Shown here: piece after piece, positions 34,280 through 43,630 of the stretch | How the letters are laid out: each line of letters begins with the position of its first letter | Numbering within the stretch: position 1 is the first letter of the stretch | Assembly (NCBI RefSeq): GCF_004681965.1 | Contig: NZ_SMLL01000001.1 | Coordinates: 620,001-684,000, forward strand | DNA: 64,000 nt | Direction: 5' to 3' | Origin: Ramlibacter rhizophilus | GTDB taxonomy: Bacteria > Pseudomonadota > Gammaproteobacteria > Burkholderiales > Burkholderiaceae_C | Program-made: the position numbers and the translations under genes | The notes under the pieces: generated by a model | What the model saw: only the letters and a program-made list of their open reading frames with translations | What the model was told of the DNA's origin: nothing | The model's database searches: none

Positions 34280-36481
34280 ATGAAAGCGCTCATGAGATCC
34301 ACAGACTTCTGGCGACTGGTCCCCGGCGCCGCACTGATCCTGCTGTCCGTCGGCACCAGCCATGCCATGACGCTCGGACGGGCCCAAGGCCTGGCCGTGA
34401 TCGGGCGTCCGCTGGACATCACGGTGCCGGTCGTGCTCGACGCCGGCACCGACGTCGCGGACCTCTGCCCCCGTGCCGACGTGCATTACGGCGACACGCG
34501 GATCGACTCCCGCTCGGTGGACCTGCGTCCCAATGGCAGCGGGACCGCGCTGCTGCGCGTGCGGGTGCCGCGCTCGGTGGACGAGCTCTTCGTCACGGTG
34601 CAGGTGCAGGTCGGCTGCACCCAGACGCTGTCGCGCCGCTTCGTCCTGCTGTCGGAGCAGCCCGGCGACATCGCCGAGGCCGCCGTGCAGGCCACGCCCG
34701 TTGCCCCAATCCTGCTGCCTGCGCCGACCGCGTTGCCGGTCCAGGCCGCCCCCGCGCCGCTGGCCGTCCCCGCGCCGGCTGCGGCGCTCACGCCCGATCC
34801 ATCGCCCGTGGCTGCCCAGGCCGCGGCGCCTGTCGCGGCAGCGCCCGCACCGCGCCCCGCGGCGGCGCCGCGTCCGGCACCTGCCGCCCGCCCGCCGGCC
34901 GCGCCCCAGGCAGCGGCTGCGCCAGTCGCACGGCCTGCTGCCGCGGCCGCACCCAAGCCGGCCGCCTCCGCCACGCGGCCGGTCACCCCGGCGCCGAAAC
35001 CCGCACCCAAGGCCGCCACGGTGGAGCGCCCGCGCCTGAAGCTCGATGCCGCCGACCTGGGCACGCCACCCGCCGGCAGCCTCAAGCCCAGCGATTCCCT
35101 GCAGGGCGGCGCCGCGGCCGACGCCGGCCAGCGCGCCGAAGCGGCTGCCCGCTGGCAGGCGCTCACCACGCAGCCCGACGACCTGCTGCGCAGCGCCGAG
35201 CGCATGGCCACCATGGAAGGCGAGATGCGCGCCATGCGCGAGGGCCTGCTGAAGAACCAGGCGCTGATGGCCCAGCTGAGCGCCCGGCTGGAGCAGTCCG
35301 AACGCGAGCGCTACTCCAATGGCCTGGTCTATGCCCTGGCGGGGCTGCTGGCCGCGGCTTCGGGCCTGGCGGCCCTGTTCTGGCGGCGCAGCCGCCAGGC
35401 GCAGGCGGCGCAGGCCCGCTGGTGGGCGGAAAGTTCGACCGCGAGCAGCGAACCCCAGCTTCACGAAGATCCGGCGGTGCGCCTTGCGCCTGTCCCGGCC
35501 CGGGCGGAACCCGTGGCCCTGGCTGCGCTAGGCGAGGCGCTCGCGGCGTCCGCGCCGCAGGCCTTCGAGCCTGCGCCGGTCGTGGCGGAGGCGCCTGCAT
35601 CCGCGCCCGACGAAAGCATCGACCACGCCGAGGCCCTCGGCCACGCGCGTCCGTTCCAGCCCACGGGGACCGAGGGACTGCGCGTGAGCGAGAAGGCGGC
35701 CAGCGTGGAAGAACTCGCCGACGTGCAGCAGCAGGCCGACTTCTTCATGTCGCTGGGCGAGTACCAGCGCGCCGTGGCGGTGCTGCGCGAGTACATCGAC
35801 GCGCATCCGCAGGCGAGCGTCGTCGCCTGGCTGGAACTGCAGGACATCTACCACCGCCTGCAGCGCGAAAGCGACTACGAGCAGCTGCGCCGCGACTTCG
35901 AGTGGCTCTTCAACCAACCCATGCCCGCCTATGCGGACTACCAGCCCGATGCGGCTGGCCTGGAGGCGCATGCCGAGGCGCTGGAGCGCCTGCAATCCCT
36001 CTGGGGCCGACCCGAAGTGATCGGCTTCATCGAAGACGCCCTGATGCGGCAGCCGCATGACGAGTCGCAGCCGCTGGGCGCGGCCGCGCTGCGCGAACTG
36101 CTGATGCTGCACGGCGTGGCCATCGAGCTGGTGGAGCAGGGCGACATGCAGCCGATGATCGAACTGCCGGCAATGGTGTCGGCGTCCGCCTCGCCGGTCA
36201 GGGAGTCGGCCGTCGATGCCGCCAATGCCTCGCTGGACGTGGGCGCCCTCGACTTCCTGCCGCTCAGCCTGGATCCGGTGCCCGCCGACGACTGGCGCAA
36301 GCTCGCGGCGCCCAACTCGCGCCCCGCGGGCCTGGACCTGAACCTGGACGACCTGGACCGGCCGCCGGCGGCACCGGCGGCCACCGCTGCCGACACGGCT
36401 GCGCCCAAGGCCTTGCCGACGGACCACCTGCTCGACTTCGACCTCGACCTGGATCAGAACTTCAAGCTGCCCAAGCGCTAG
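34280..36481 (+). CDS. fimV: FimV-like protein (pilus assembly/polar hub family)
   Basis: 733 aa from ATG 34280 (ATG 34292 also possible). Signal peptide (~1-30, LVPGAALILLSVGTSHA), periplasmic N-terminal domain (~30-130, TLGRAQGLAVIGRPLDITV), a 130-residue Pro/Ala-rich stretch (~140-260) and a coiled coil with MEGEMRAMREGLLKNQALMAQL. One membrane segment (~348-368, GLVYALAGLLAAASGLAALFW) precedes a cytoplasmic part with a TPR-like FimV core (DVQQQADFFMSLGEYQRAVAVLREYIDAHP). The LDFDLDLDQNF tail is typical. No LysM motif is obvious. It should organise type IV pili or polar proteins. Confidence 0.8.
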   Translation: MKALMRSTDFWRLVPGAALILLSVGTSHAMTLGRAQGLAVIGRPLDITVPVVLDAGTDVADLCPRADVHYGDTRIDSRSVDLRPNGSGTALLRVRVPRSVDELFVTVQVQVGCTQTLSRRFVLLSEQPGDIAEAAVQATPVAPILLPAPTALPVQAAPAPLAVPAPAAALTPDPSPVAAQAAAPVAAAPAPRPAAAPRPAPAARPPAAPQAAAAPVARPAAAAAPKPAASATRPVTPAPKPAPKAATVERPRLKLDAADLGTPPAGSLKPSDSLQGGAAADAGQRAEAAARWQALTTQPDDLLRSAERMATMEGEMRAMREGLLKNQALMAQLSARLEQSERERYSNGLVYALAGLLAAASGLAALFWRRSRQAQAAQARWWAESSTASSEPQLHEDPAVRLAPVPARAEPVALAALGEALAASAPQAFEPAPVVAEAPASAPDESIDHAEALGHARPFQPTGTEGLRVSEKAASVEELADVQQQADFFMSLGEYQRAVAVLREYIDAHPQASVVAWLELQDIYHRLQRESDYEQLRRDFEWLFNQPMPAYADYQPDAAGLEAHAEALERLQSLWGRPEVIGFIEDALMRQPHDESQPLGAAALRELLMLHGVAIELVEQGDMQPMIELPAMVSASASPVRESAVDAANASLDVGALDFLPLSLDPVPADDWRKLAAPNSRPAGLDLNLDDLDRPPAAPAATAADTAAPKALPTDHLLDFDLDLDQNFKLPKR

Positions 36482-36600
36482 AAGGCGTAGATGAATCTAC
36501 TGCGCGGCCGATCTGGTGCCTGCGCTTCTCGCCGTACCCAAGTACGGCTGTGATGCTCGGCGCCACCTCGGGCCGCTCGCTACCATTCCTTCACACCTTC
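36481..36600. repeat. Copy 1 of the ~119-bp dyad-symmetric repeat
   Basis: A 120-bp unit starting at the last base of the fimV stop codon. It begins GAAGGCGTAGATGAATC and ends CATTCCTTCACACCTTC, and it has the same core (GCCTGCGCTTCTCGCCGTAC, then AGTACGGCTGTGATGCTCGG) as the three copies at 38230-38588. This copy has diverged most at the left end. It fills the gap between fimV and the convergent dehydrogenase gene. Confidence 0.8.
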
Positions 36601-36625
36601 TGCGTCTGCCGCCCCGACCAAGCGT

Positions 36626-37633
36626 TCAGCGCCGCACAGTGAGTGCGGCGGGATTGACGACATTGCTCGGCGTCCCCTGGATGTAGTTGACGACGTTGTC
36701 GAAGGCTTCGCCGAAGTACTTCTCGTAGCTCTCCTGCTCCACATAGCCGATGTGCGGCGTGCAGATGCAGTTCTCCAGCCGCAACAGCGCGTGGCCCTGG
36801 AGGATGGGTTCGCTCTCGAACACGTCCACGGCGGCCATGCCGGGGTGCCCGCGATTGAGCGCTGCGATCAGGGCGTCGGACTCGAGCAACTCGGCGCGCG
36901 AGGTGTTCACGAACAAGGCCGTCGGCTTCATGCGCCCCAGGTCCTCCAGCCGGACGATGCCCTGGGTCTCCTCGTTCAGCCGCAGGTGCAGGCTCAGCAC
37001 GTCGCTGTGGGTGAACAGCTCTTCCCGGCTCGACGCGACATGCAGGCCGTCGGCGGCGGCCCGCTCACGCGAGCCTTCCCGCCCCCAGACCAGCACGTTC
37101 ATGCCGAAGGCCTTGCCATAGCCGGCGACGAGCTGCCCGATGCGGCCATAGCCCCACAGGCCCAGCACCTTGCCCCGCAGCACCATGCCCAGCCCGAAGT
37201 TGGGCGGCATGGACGCGGACTTCATGCCGGACTGCTGCCAGGCGCCGTGCTTGAGGTTGCCGATGTACTGCGGCAGCCGCCGCATGGCCGCCAGGATGAG
37301 GGCCCAGGTGAGTTCGGCCGTGGAGACGGGCGAGCCGCCGCCGTCGCACACGAGGATGCCGCGCTCGGTGCAGGCCTGGACGTCCACGTGCGGGCCGATG
37401 CGGCCGGTCTGCGCGATCATCTTCAGGCGGGGCAGTTTCTCGACCAGCTGGCGCGTGATCTGGGTTCGCTCGCGAATGAGGACGATCACGTCGGCGTCGC
37501 GCAGGCGCACCGCCAGCTGTCCGATGCCCTTGACCGTGTTGGTGTAGACCTTGGCCGGATAGGGCTCGAGCTTGGCCGCGCTTTGCAGCTTGCGGACCGC
37601 ATCCTGGTAGTCGTCGAGGATGACAATGTTCAT
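36626..37633 (-). CDS. D-2-hydroxyacid dehydrogenase, NAD-binding
   Basis: 335 aa. Flavodoxin-like catalytic domain in two parts (1-~105 and the tail) around a Rossmann domain (~115-300). NAD motif GKVLGLWGYGRIGQLVAGYG; catalytic residues visible as Arg in LFVNTSRAELLE, Glu in DVFESEPIL and His in CTPHIGYVEQESYE. This is the D-3-phosphoglycerate/formate dehydrogenase-like family; substrate unknown. Start ATG 37633 matches the family N-terminus MNIVILDDYQDAV. It lies between repeat copies 1 and 2 and is divergent from the DUF1993 gene. Confidence 0.9.
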   Translation of the reverse strand: MNIVILDDYQDAVRKLQSAAKLEPYPAKVYTNTVKGIGQLAVRLRDADVIVLIRERTQITRQLVEKLPRLKMIAQTGRIGPHVDVQACTERGILVCDGGGSPVSTAELTWALILAAMRRLPQYIGNLKHGAWQQSGMKSASMPPNFGLGMVLRGKVLGLWGYGRIGQLVAGYGKAFGMNVLVWGREGSRERAAADGLHVASSREELFTHSDVLSLHLRLNEETQGIVRLEDLGRMKPTALFVNTSRAELLESDALIAALNRGHPGMAAVDVFESEPILQGHALLRLENCICTPHIGYVEQESYEKYFGEAFDNVVNYIQGTPSNVVNPAALTVRR

Positions 37634-37718
37634 GCGCCCGATTGTGCATGGCGGCTCGCCCTGCCTGCCCTGCAGTAGCATCGGCAACCTTCTCCCTTCG
37701 CATCGATCCAGGAGTTCC

Positions 37719-38228
37719 ATGAGCCTGTCCATGTCTTCCGCGAGCCTGCCCGTGTTCACGTCCATGCTCGGCAACCTGAGGCGAATCCTCGACAAGGGGC
37801 TGGCCCACGCCGAGGCGCGCAAGTTCGATCCCTTGGTGCTGACCAGCTATCGGCTCGCGCCGGACATGCTGCCGTTCACGCGGCAGGTTCTGATCGCGTG
37901 CGACGCGGCGCGCCTGGGCGTCGCGCGCATTGGCGGGATCGATCCCGGTCGCTGGGAGGACAAGGAAACCAGCTTCGAGGAGCTGAAGGCCCGCATCGAC
38001 CGGACGGTGGAGTGGCTGGCCGCAGTCAAGCCCGAGCAGCTGGACGGGACGGAGGACAAGGAAGTCACCTTCCCGGTCGGGCGCGAATCCACCCGCACGA
38101 TGAAGGCCGAGGCCTTTCTCAAGCACTGGGTGCTGCCGAACTTCTATTTCCACGTGACCACCGCCTACGCCATCCTGCGGCACAACGGGGTGGAGCTGGG
38201 CAAGGCCGACTACCTGGGCGGCCGCTGA
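37719..38228 (+). CDS. DUF1993 family protein
   Basis: 169 aa, predicted four-helix bundle of the DinB/DUF1993 type. Motifs: SLPVFTSMLGNLRRILDKGLAHAEARK at the N-terminus, YRLAPDMLPFTRQVLIACDAA, and HWVLPNFYFHVTTAYAILRHNGVELGKADYLG at the C-terminus; the HVTTAYAILRHNG His is a possible metal ligand. Start ATG 37719 is preceded by GGAG at 37711-37714. Function of the family is unknown. The repeat array begins 2 bp after its stop. Confidence 0.8.
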   Translation: MSLSMSSASLPVFTSMLGNLRRILDKGLAHAEARKFDPLVLTSYRLAPDMLPFTRQVLIACDAARLGVARIGGIDPGRWEDKETSFEELKARIDRTVEWLAAVKPEQLDGTEDKEVTFPVGRESTRTMKAEAFLKHWVLPNFYFHVTTAYAILRHNGVELGKADYLGGR

Positions 38229-38229
38229 T

Positions 38230-38588
38230 GAAGGTGTGAATGAATCTACTGCGCGACCCGATCTGGCACCTGCGCTTCTTGCCGTACCGACGTACTGCTG
38301 CGATGCTCGGCGCCAGCTCGGACCGCTCGCTACGATTCCTTCACACCTTCATGAGTGGATGAATCGACTGCGCGACCCGATCTGGCACCTGCGCTTCTCG
38401 CCGTACCGACGTACGGCGGCGATGCTCGGCGCCAGCTCGGACCGCTCGCTACGATTCCTTCACACCTTCATGAGTGAATGAATCGATTGCGCGACACGAT
38501 CTGGCGCCTGCGCTTCTCGCCGTACCGAAGTACGGCTGCGATGCTCGGCGCCACCTCGGGCCGCTCGCTGCGATTCCTTCACACCTTC
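38230..38588. repeat. Tandem array of three ~119-bp dyad-symmetric repeats (copies 2-4)
   Basis: Units 38230-38350, 38351-38469 and 38470-38588. The spacing of exactly 119 between units is not a multiple of three, so no shared reading frame is kept. Copy 2 begins GAAGGTGTGAATGAATC. Every copy ends GATTCCTTCACACCTTC, whose reverse complement matches that start at 16 of 17 bases. Inside, GGCGCC or GGCACC on the left pairs with GGCGCC on the right, and copy 4 has a central hairpin GCCGTAC-CGAA-GTACGGC. Each unit could fold as one long imperfect hairpin. Short open frames read through it are artefacts. This 391-bp gap holds nothing else. Confidence 0.85.
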
Positions 38589-38619
38589 ATGAGTGGGCGG
38601 GATCGGGCGACGGCCTGAT

Positions 38620-39006
38620 TCAGGATCTGCCGTCGAGGGCGACCAACCGGTCCAGTTCCGCGCAGACGTCCGCCAGGCGCCCCGAGATCACCATGCGCCC
38701 GGCCTGCGCGCGAGGGCGTGAGCGGTCCTCGCAGACGCGGATCACGCGAACCGGTCGCGCGGTTTCCGTCGTGCCGCGCCGCAGCGGCTGCGGTGCACGG
38801 ATGGGGCCACGCCAGGCTTTCTGGGGACGGTCATCGTTCGCGGGGCGCGGCGCTTCGGCCGGGGCTCCGCTGCGGAAAGGGTGCGGCGCGTCATCCTCGG
38901 CCGGCACCGGCGCAAGGTTCTCCGAGGACGGGCCGCCAGCCAGCCAGTTCACTGCCGCCTGCAGCGGCGAGAAGAGGTGGACGACCAGGGGAAGTGCGAT
39001 TGCCAT
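38620..39006 (-). CDS. Hypothetical protein downstream of lexA, 128 aa
   Basis: ATG 39006 preceded by AAGGAG 8 nt upstream, a strong ribosome site, which argues that it is real. N-terminal amphipathic/hydrophobic helix (MAIALPLVVHLFSPLQAAVNWL), then a Pro-rich disordered centre and an Arg-rich C-terminal part (TARPVRVIRVCEDRSRPRAQ) ending in RLADVCAELDRLVAL. No domain recognised. Same strand as lexA, 131 nt after it, so it may ride on the lexA transcript; I see no SOS box of its own in that gap. It ends 31 bp from the repeat array. Confidence 0.6.
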   Translation of the reverse strand: MAIALPLVVHLFSPLQAAVNWLAGGPSSENLAPVPAEDDAPHPFRSGAPAEAPRPANDDRPQKAWRGPIRAPQPLRRGTTETARPVRVIRVCEDRSRPRAQAGRMVISGRLADVCAELDRLVALDGRS

Positions 39007-39137
39007 GTGAGACTCCTTCAGGACATCAGGGTGGGACACAGGCAGGATTGCGGGGGACAGGGAGCGCTGCAGGGTGATGGCCTGGTGCCATACGCCCGCC
39101 ACCTGCAACGCTCCGGGTGGACTGCAAACGCGCGCGG

Positions 39138-39812
39138 CTACATCAGCATGGTGTTGCGGATGAGGCCGACCGCCAGGCCTTCGATCTCGAAGGGCTCGCC
39201 GGGCTCCACCACGATGGTGGGGTAGTCGGGGTTTTCGGCATGCAGCTCGATGAGATGCTTGTTTCGGCGGAAGCGCTTGACGGTGACGTCGTCACCGAGG
39301 CGGGCCACGACGATCTGTCCGTTCTTGGCTTCCTTGGTGGCCTGCACGGCGAGCAGGTCGCCGTCCATGATGCCGGCGTCTCGCATGGACATGCCGCGCA
39401 CCTTCAGGAGGTAGTCCGGGCGGCGCTGGAAAAGGCTGCTCTCGACGTAGTAGGTCTGGTCCACATGCTCCTGCGCCAGGATGGGGGAGCCGGCGGCCAC
39501 GCGCCCGACCAGGGGGAGCGCCAGCTGCGCCAGGCCTTGCAGCGGCAGCGAGAACTGGCGCGTGCGGGACTCGTGGATGGAGCGCAGGGTTTCCTGCTGC
39601 AACCGGATGCCGCGGGAGGTACCGCTCACCAGCTCGATCACGCCCTTGCGTGCCAGGGCCTGGAGGTGCTCCTCGGCCGCGTTCGCGGAGCGAAAGCCGA
39701 GTTCAGCCGCGATTTCGGCGCGGGTGGGAGGTGCGCCGGTGCGAGCGACCGCGGATTGGATCAGGTCCAGAATCTGCTGCTGGCGGGGCGTGAGCTTGGG
39801 GGCTTCGGACAT
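39138..39812 (-). CDS. lexA: LexA repressor
   Basis: 224 aa SOS master repressor and S24 self-cleaving protease. N-terminal winged HTH (1-70, [34 protein letters not shown]). Linker, then the protease domain: cleavage site Ala107-Gly108 in VAAGSP, catalytic Ser142 in GMSMRDAG and Lys179 in DVTVKRF. A somewhat long linker (~70-100, including [15 protein letters not shown]) is typical of betaproteobacteria. Two tandem SOS boxes lie 18-53 bp upstream of ATG 39812, showing autoregulation. Confidence 0.96.
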   Translation of the reverse strand: MSEAPKLTPRQQQILDLIQSAVARTGAPPTRAEIAAELGFRSANAAEEHLQALARKGVIELVSGTSRGIRLQQETLRSIHESRTRQFSLPLQGLAQLALPLVGRVAAGSPILAQEHVDQTYYVESSLFQRRPDYLLKVRGMSMRDAGIMDGDLLAVQATKEAKNGQIVVARLGDDVTVKRFRRNKHLIELHAENPDYPTIVVEPGEPFEIEGLAVGLIRNTMLM

Positions 39813-39830
39813 GGGGGCTCTCCAGGGCAA

Positions 39831-39846
39831 CTGTCTCGATATCCAG
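39831..39846. promoter_or_regulatory. SOS (LexA) box 1
   Basis: CTGTCTCGATATCCAG fits CTGT-N8-(A)CAG except for C instead of A at position 13. It lies 18 bp from the lexA start, with a second box 3 bp further away. Confidence 0.7.
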
Positions 39847-39849
39847 TAC

Positions 39850-39865
39850 CTGTATTTTTGATCAG
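39850..39865. promoter_or_regulatory. SOS (LexA) box 2
   Basis: CTGTATTTTTGATCAG, again CTGT-N8-CAG with T at position 13 and an AT-rich centre. Centre-to-centre distance to box 1 is 19 bp, about two helical turns, allowing two LexA dimers on one face. It is 18 bp from the divergent asparaginase start, so it may also affect that gene. Confidence 0.7.
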
Positions 39866-39883
39866 TTTTTCCGGAAAAGGCAA

Positions 39884-40831
39884 GTGGTCGCTCAAAACAT
39901 CGTGGTGCTCGGCACCGGCGGAACCATCGCGGGCACGGCGGCCGACCCGCTGGATCACCTCGGCTATACGCCAGCGCAGCTTGCGGTGGACCAGCTCGTC
40001 TCGGCGGTCCCACCGCTGGCCGGCTGGCTGCTCGTGGCCGAGCAGGTCGCGCAAGTGGACAGCAAGGACATGGACGAGACGGTGTGGCGCCAGCTGGCGC
40101 TGCGCTGCGCGCACTGGCTGGCGCGCGAGGACGTGCAGGGCCTGGTCGTCACGCACGGCACCGACACGCTGGAGGAAACCGCCTTCTTCCTGTGCTCCGT
40201 CCTTGCGACGGACAAGCCGGTGGTGCTGACCTGCGCCATGCGGCCTGCCTCTGCCCTCATGCCGGACGGACCACAGAACCTGTTCGATGCGGCTTGCGTG
40301 GCACGTTGCCCGGGCGCTCGGGGCGTGCTGGCGGTGTGCGCCGGTCGCGTGCACGGCGCGCTGGAGGTTCACAAGCGCCACAGCTACCAGCTCGACGCGT
40401 TCGACTCCGGTGAAGCCGGTCCGGTGGCCGTGGTGGAGGATGGCCGGGTGCGCCTGCTGCGCGAATGGCCCAGCGCGCAGGCGCTGCAGCCCGGACTGCT
40501 CGACCAGCTGGTGGAGGACAAGCCCTGGCCGCGGGTGGTCATCGTGAGCAGCCACGCCGGCGTGGACGGCGAGCTGGTGGACGCCCTGGTGGCCCAGGGC
40601 GTGGCGGGCATCGTCGTCGCCGGCACCGGCAACGGAACGGTTCACCGCCGGCTCGAAGCGGCCCTGCTGCGCGCCCTTGACGCCGGGGTGGCCGTGCTGC
40701 GCAGCACGCGCTGCGAGGGCGGGCGCGTGCTCGCCCATGCGGGGGACAGGCTGCCCGACGCCGGTGGCCTGTCGCCGGTCAAGGCACGCATCCACCTGCA
40801 GCTGTCGCTCCTGGCGCGCGGGGTGGGCTGA
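39884..40831 (+). CDS. Type-I/II-like L-asparaginase (asparaginase/glutaminase family)
   Basis: 315 aa from GTG 39884. Hydrolyses Asn to Asp and ammonia. Both active-site segments are present: [13 protein letters not shown] (nucleophilic Thr ~13) and [15 protein letters not shown] (Thr/Asp/Lys triad region, ~88-102). The C-terminal domain has [18 protein letters not shown] and [15 protein letters not shown]. No signal peptide, so cytoplasmic. The GTG has only a weak upstream AAAAGG (39873-39878); a start further in is possible but would lose the strand before TGGT. Its promoter must overlap the lexA SOS boxes. Confidence 0.88.
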   Translation: MVAQNIVVLGTGGTIAGTAADPLDHLGYTPAQLAVDQLVSAVPPLAGWLLVAEQVAQVDSKDMDETVWRQLALRCAHWLAREDVQGLVVTHGTDTLEETAFFLCSVLATDKPVVLTCAMRPASALMPDGPQNLFDAACVARCPGARGVLAVCAGRVHGALEVHKRHSYQLDAFDSGEAGPVAVVEDGRVRLLREWPSAQALQPGLLDQLVEDKPWPRVVIVSSHAGVDGELVDALVAQGVAGIVVAGTGNGTVHRRLEAALLRALDAGVAVLRSTRCEGGRVLAHAGDRLPDAGGLSPVKARIHLQLSLLARGVG

Positions 40832-41250
40832 TGTTCGCTGGGCTGCAGAGCCACCCCTGGGCCTACCCCGCGCTCGAAGTGGTGCACATCATGGGCATCG
40901 CCCTGCTGTTCGGGAACCTGGTGCTGCTGGAGGTCCGCGCCTTCGGCCGCGGTGCGAGCCTGCCGTGGCTGGCGCTGGCCCAGCTGAGCCTGCTGCTGGC
41001 GCTGGGTGGCTTCCTGCTCGCGGCTGGTTCGGGCCTGCTGATGTTCGCCAGCCAGCCGGGCGATTTGCTCGCGAACCGCAGCTTCACGCTCAAAATGCTG
41101 CTGCTTTTCGCGGCGGGCGCCAACGCCGCGGCGTTCCATGCGCGCGGGTCGCTGCGGCGCATGGACCGCATCGCCCGCGCACAGCTTCTGCTGTCGCTGG
41201 CGATCTGGATCGCAGTCATCGTGTGTGGGCGCTGGATCGCCTACGTGTGA
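40831..41250 (+). CDS. Small four-helix membrane protein
   Basis: 139 aa with four hydrophobic segments (~14-32, 46-70, 82-100, 115-137) and a His-rich start to helix 1 (EVVHIMGIALLFGNLVLLE), a pattern seen in haem-binding or DUF6644-like membrane proteins. The start ATG overlaps the asparaginase stop (TGATG), so the genes are coupled. No enzymatic motif is visible. A secreted DUF6152 protein follows after 20 nt; those two families often sit together, suggesting a shared envelope function. Confidence 0.7.
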   Translation: MFAGLQSHPWAYPALEVVHIMGIALLFGNLVLLEVRAFGRGASLPWLALAQLSLLLALGGFLLAAGSGLLMFASQPGDLLANRSFTLKMLLLFAAGANAAAFHARGSLRRMDRIARAQLLLSLAIWIAVIVCGRWIAYV

Positions 41251-41270
41251 ACTTCGGAAGGAGAGACCTC

Positions 41271-41735
41271 ATGCAACGTCGAACCCTCGTGCTGGCCGGC
41301 CTGGCCGTGCCGGGCCTGGCCATCGCCCATCACGGCTGGAGCAGCTTCGACCAGGACCGGCCGATCTGGCTGCAAGGCAAGGTGACGCGCGTGCGCTGGC
41401 AGAACCCGCATGCCGAGCTGCAGCTCGAAGTACCGCGCGACCTGCGCGTTCCCGCCGACCTTGCCGGGCGCACCTTGCCGGCGCAGTCCGCGTCCGTGGA
41501 TGGCAAGTCGCTCCTGGCGCGCGCCGTCGTGCCGACCCGCCGGGACACGAGCTGGGAGGTCGAGCTGGCGCCGCTCACGCGCCTGCGGGCGTGGAACGTG
41601 GAGGAGATCAAGCCCGGCGCGCAGCTGGGCGTGCTCGGGTTCACGTTCAAGGAGGAGAAGGGCGACCCGGTGCTGCGGGCGGAGTACCTGTTCGTCGATG
41701 GCAAGGTCTACGGCCTGCGCTCATCGCCCGCCTGA
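41271..41735 (+). CDS. DUF6152 family secreted protein
   Basis: 154 aa. Short signal peptide (MQRRTLVLAGLAVPGLAIAHHG, cut before HHG or after IA), then the family hallmark HHGWSSFDQDRPIWLQGKVTRVRWQNPHAELQLEV, a small beta-barrel-like domain. The N-terminal HH left after cleavage could bind metal. GGAAGGAGAG at 41256-41265 fits ATG 41271. Third gene of the asparaginase-membrane protein-DUF6152 set. Function of the family is not known. Confidence 0.8.
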   Translation: MQRRTLVLAGLAVPGLAIAHHGWSSFDQDRPIWLQGKVTRVRWQNPHAELQLEVPRDLRVPADLAGRTLPAQSASVDGKSLLARAVVPTRRDTSWEVELAPLTRLRAWNVEEIKPGAQLGVLGFTFKEEKGDPVLRAEYLFVDGKVYGLRSSPA

Positions 41736-41790
41736 CGGCGTGAATGAATCGGGCGGCGCGGCTCGCCGAAATTGATTCACACACACCTTC
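41734..41790. repeat. Short dyad element related to the 119-bp repeat ends
   Basis: 57 bp between the convergent DUF6152 and adk genes. It begins GACGGCGTGAATGAATC and ends GATTCACACACACCTTC. These resemble the two ends of the 119-bp repeats and pair with each other at 13 of 17 positions; the middle can form GGCG..CGCC. It lacks the central part of the long units and has no T-run. Confidence 0.55.
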
Positions 41791-41812
41791 TGCGCCCGGG
41801 CAGGAACCTGGT

Positions 41813-42619
<807 letters not shown>

Positions 42620-43405
42620 TCAGGCCTGGAGGAGGGTCGGGTCGGAGGCAACGAGTGCACGCACGCGCGCGAGGTCCTCGGGGGTGTCCACGCCGCTCGC
42701 CGGCGCTTCGTCGGCCACGTGCACGGCGATGGCGTGGCCATGCCAGAGCGCGCGCAACTGCTCGAGGGATTCGAGCTGCTCGATCGGTGCCGGCGCGAGG
42801 GTCGGGAAGCGAAGCAGGAAGCCCACCCGGTAGGCGTAGATGCCGATGTGGCGCAGAGGCGGCGGCGAGGGCAGGGCCTGCACCTGTCCGCCCGCAAAGC
42901 CGTCGCGCCACCACGGGATCGGCGCGCGGCTGAAGTAGAGCGCCCGGTTCGCCGCGTCGGTCACGACCTTGACCACATTGGGATTGCGCAGGTCCTGCGG
43001 GTCGCCGATGGGGTGGGCGGCCGTGCTCATGGCGGCCGAGGCCTGCGCCTGCAGCACCTCGGCCACCCGGTCGATGAGGGCGGGCTCGATCAGCGGCTCG
43101 TCCCCCTGGACGTTCACCACCAGCTCCGCTTCTGCCAGCCCGATGGCCTGGCAGGCTTCGGCGAGGCGGTCACTGCCCGAAGGATGGTCGGCCCGCGTGA
43201 GCACGGCCTCGATGCCATGGTTTGCGCAGGCCTCGACGATGGCCGGGCTGTCGGCGGCGACGACCACGCGGCGCGCACCGCTGCGCCGGGCACGCTCGGC
43301 CACGCGGACGATCATCGGCCGGCCCGCGATGTCGGCCAGCGGCTTGTCCGGCAGGCGCGTGGACGCGAGTCGGGCGGGAATGAGGACGGTGTAGGGAAGG
43401 CCCAT
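42620..43405 (-). CDS. kdsB: 3-deoxy-manno-octulosonate cytidylyltransferase
   Basis: 261 aa; activates Kdo as CMP-Kdo for lipopolysaccharide inner core. Cytoplasmic. N-terminal nucleotide-binding motif [18 protein letters not shown] (~9-26), [12 protein letters not shown] (metal/CTP site, ~98-109), and [15 protein letters not shown] (~187-200). Family length is about 250, so this is normal. The Trm112 gene ends 11 nt upstream of ATG 43405, and lpxK precedes that, forming a lipid A/Kdo operon. Confidence 0.96.
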   Translation of the reverse strand: MGLPYTVLIPARLASTRLPDKPLADIAGRPMIVRVAERARRSGARRVVVAADSPAIVEACANHGIEAVLTRADHPSGSDRLAEACQAIGLAEAELVVNVQGDEPLIEPALIDRVAEVLQAQASAAMSTAAHPIGDPQDLRNPNVVKVVTDAANRALYFSRAPIPWWRDGFAGGQVQALPSPPPLRHIGIYAYRVGFLLRFPTLAPAPIEQLESLEQLRALWHGHAIAVHVADEAPASGVDTPEDLARVRALVASDPTLLQA

Positions 43406-43416
43406 GCGCGGCCGTG

Positions 43417-43623
43417 TCAGACCAGCGGCGTGCGCTGCGGCAGGCGCTCCAGCTCTTCGTCGCTCAGCGTACGGGCCTCGTCCTCGAGCAGCACGGGGAT
43501 GCCGTCGCGGATCGGATAGGCCAGCCGCGCCGCGCGGGAGATCAGCTCCTGGCGCTCGCGGTCGTAGTCGAGGAAGCCCTTGGTGACGGGGCAGACCAGC
43601 AACTCAAGCAGTTTGGAGTCCAT
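43417..43623 (-). CDS. Trm112 family (YcaR-like) small protein
   Basis: 68 aa; family start [51 protein letters not shown]. Only the first Cys of the zinc ribbon remains (CPVTKG), as in many proteobacterial YcaR proteins. Conserved between lpxK and kdsB in this order in most Beta- and Gammaproteobacteria. It may support a methyltransferase, as Trm112 does in eukaryotes, but the role here is unknown. Confidence 0.9.
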   Translation of the reverse strand: MDSKLLELLVCPVTKGFLDYDRERQELISRAARLAYPIRDGIPVLLEDEARTLSDEELERLPQRTPLV

Positions 43624-43630
43624 CGCGGGA

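Noticed and set aside
38230-38588. CRISPR array
   Set aside because: Units are 119 bp, directly adjoining and with no variable spacers or cas genes.
38236-39010. Short open frames through the repeat array (e.g. starting MNEST or MNESI)
   Set aside because: The repeat period of 119 is not a multiple of 3, so the frames are accidents of the repeat and are not conserved as protein.
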